The translations under genes and the position numbers were made by a program. Positions 63,985 through 64,000 of a DNA stretch of 64,000 nucleotides are shown one piece after another (position 1 is the stretch's first letter; each line of letters opens with the position of its first letter). The notes beneath the pieces are model-generated. The model saw only the letters and a program-made list of their open reading frames with translations, had not been told where the DNA came from and ran no database searches. The DNA comes from Candidatus Melainabacteria bacterium (lineage in GTDB: Bacteria; Cyanobacteriota; Vampirovibrionia; Obscuribacterales; Obscuribacteraceae), in NCBI GenBank assembly GCA_016716405.1, contig JADJWK010000002.1, positions 1,320,766 to 1,384,765 on the forward strand, in the 5' to 3' direction.

Positions 63985-64000
63985 ATGAACCAATTTGACC
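63985..64000 (+). CDS. Start of the next BREX gene, probably brxL (partial)
   Basis: An ATG at 63985, preceded by GAGGATGG, opens a frame reading Met-Asn-Gln-Phe-Asp before the window ends. Gene order in BREX type 1 places brxL (a Lon-like protease-fold protein) directly after pglZ. Only five codons are visible, so the identity rests on position. Confidence 0.45.

Overview
The window looks like a chromosomal segment of a diderm bacterium, possibly of the Melainabacteria/Vampirovibrionia group (an Obscuribacter-like relative of cyanobacteria). The evidence is a cyanobacteria/plant-type divergent PAP2 protein, a SigA-type sigma factor, a trimeric YadA-type autotransporter that needs an outer membrane, a DUF2934 protein and long low-complexity tails. 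This placement is inference only; no rRNA is present.

Bases 1-28,800 read as GC-rich core chromosome. They carry a GHL10-like glycosidase, an RDD protein, a prenyl diphosphate synthase, an acyl-CoA dehydrogenase, two coupled S66 LD-carboxypeptidase-like genes (the second with a broken catalytic triad), a bifunctional NAD(P)H-hydrate repair gene with one frameshift, a PDZ protein, an oligopeptide ABC ATPase, a DSP-like phosphatase, a sigma factor with an AT-hook-like tail, an orphan HypD, a YIP1 protein, patatin, a MerC/Fur neighbourhood, a zinc-ribbon pseudokinase and tRNA-Val(UAC). This part is rich in short tandem repeats and holds three copies of a perfect 18-bp palindrome, one of them in frame inside the prenyl synthase.

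Right after the tRNA the sequence becomes visibly AT-richer and accessory, and stays so to the end. It holds a PLD-family nuclease pair, a mobilization block (J-domain protein, membrane protein, VirD4-like coupling ATPase without a membrane anchor, relaxase, small RHH-like protein, oriT-like inverted repeats, two excisionase-type HTH proteins), an Mrr-type endonuclease, a YadA adhesin, a putative zinc-metallopeptidase toxin followed directly by two paralogous small genes (candidate immunity proteins), an RloA/RloB (AbiL-like) pair, a RadC-type protein, a reverse transcriptase with a helical C-terminal extension next to a strongly structured intergenic region, SSB, and a type 1 BREX operon (brxA-brxB-brxC-pglX-pglZ, with brxL starting at the window edge). 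No integrase was seen, so the far end of the element probably lies outside.

The BREX operon is complete in order but brxA, brxC and pglX contain eight single-base frame changes in total. Undoing them gives full-length proteins of about 214, 1183 and 1182 residues. Protein similarity is intact on both sides of each break and several breaks lie in short homopolymers, so uncorrected long-read indels are the simplest explanation; real inactivation is the alternative. Other breaks are clearly genuine, such as a 16-bp tandem duplication in the pseudogene at 4274-5251.
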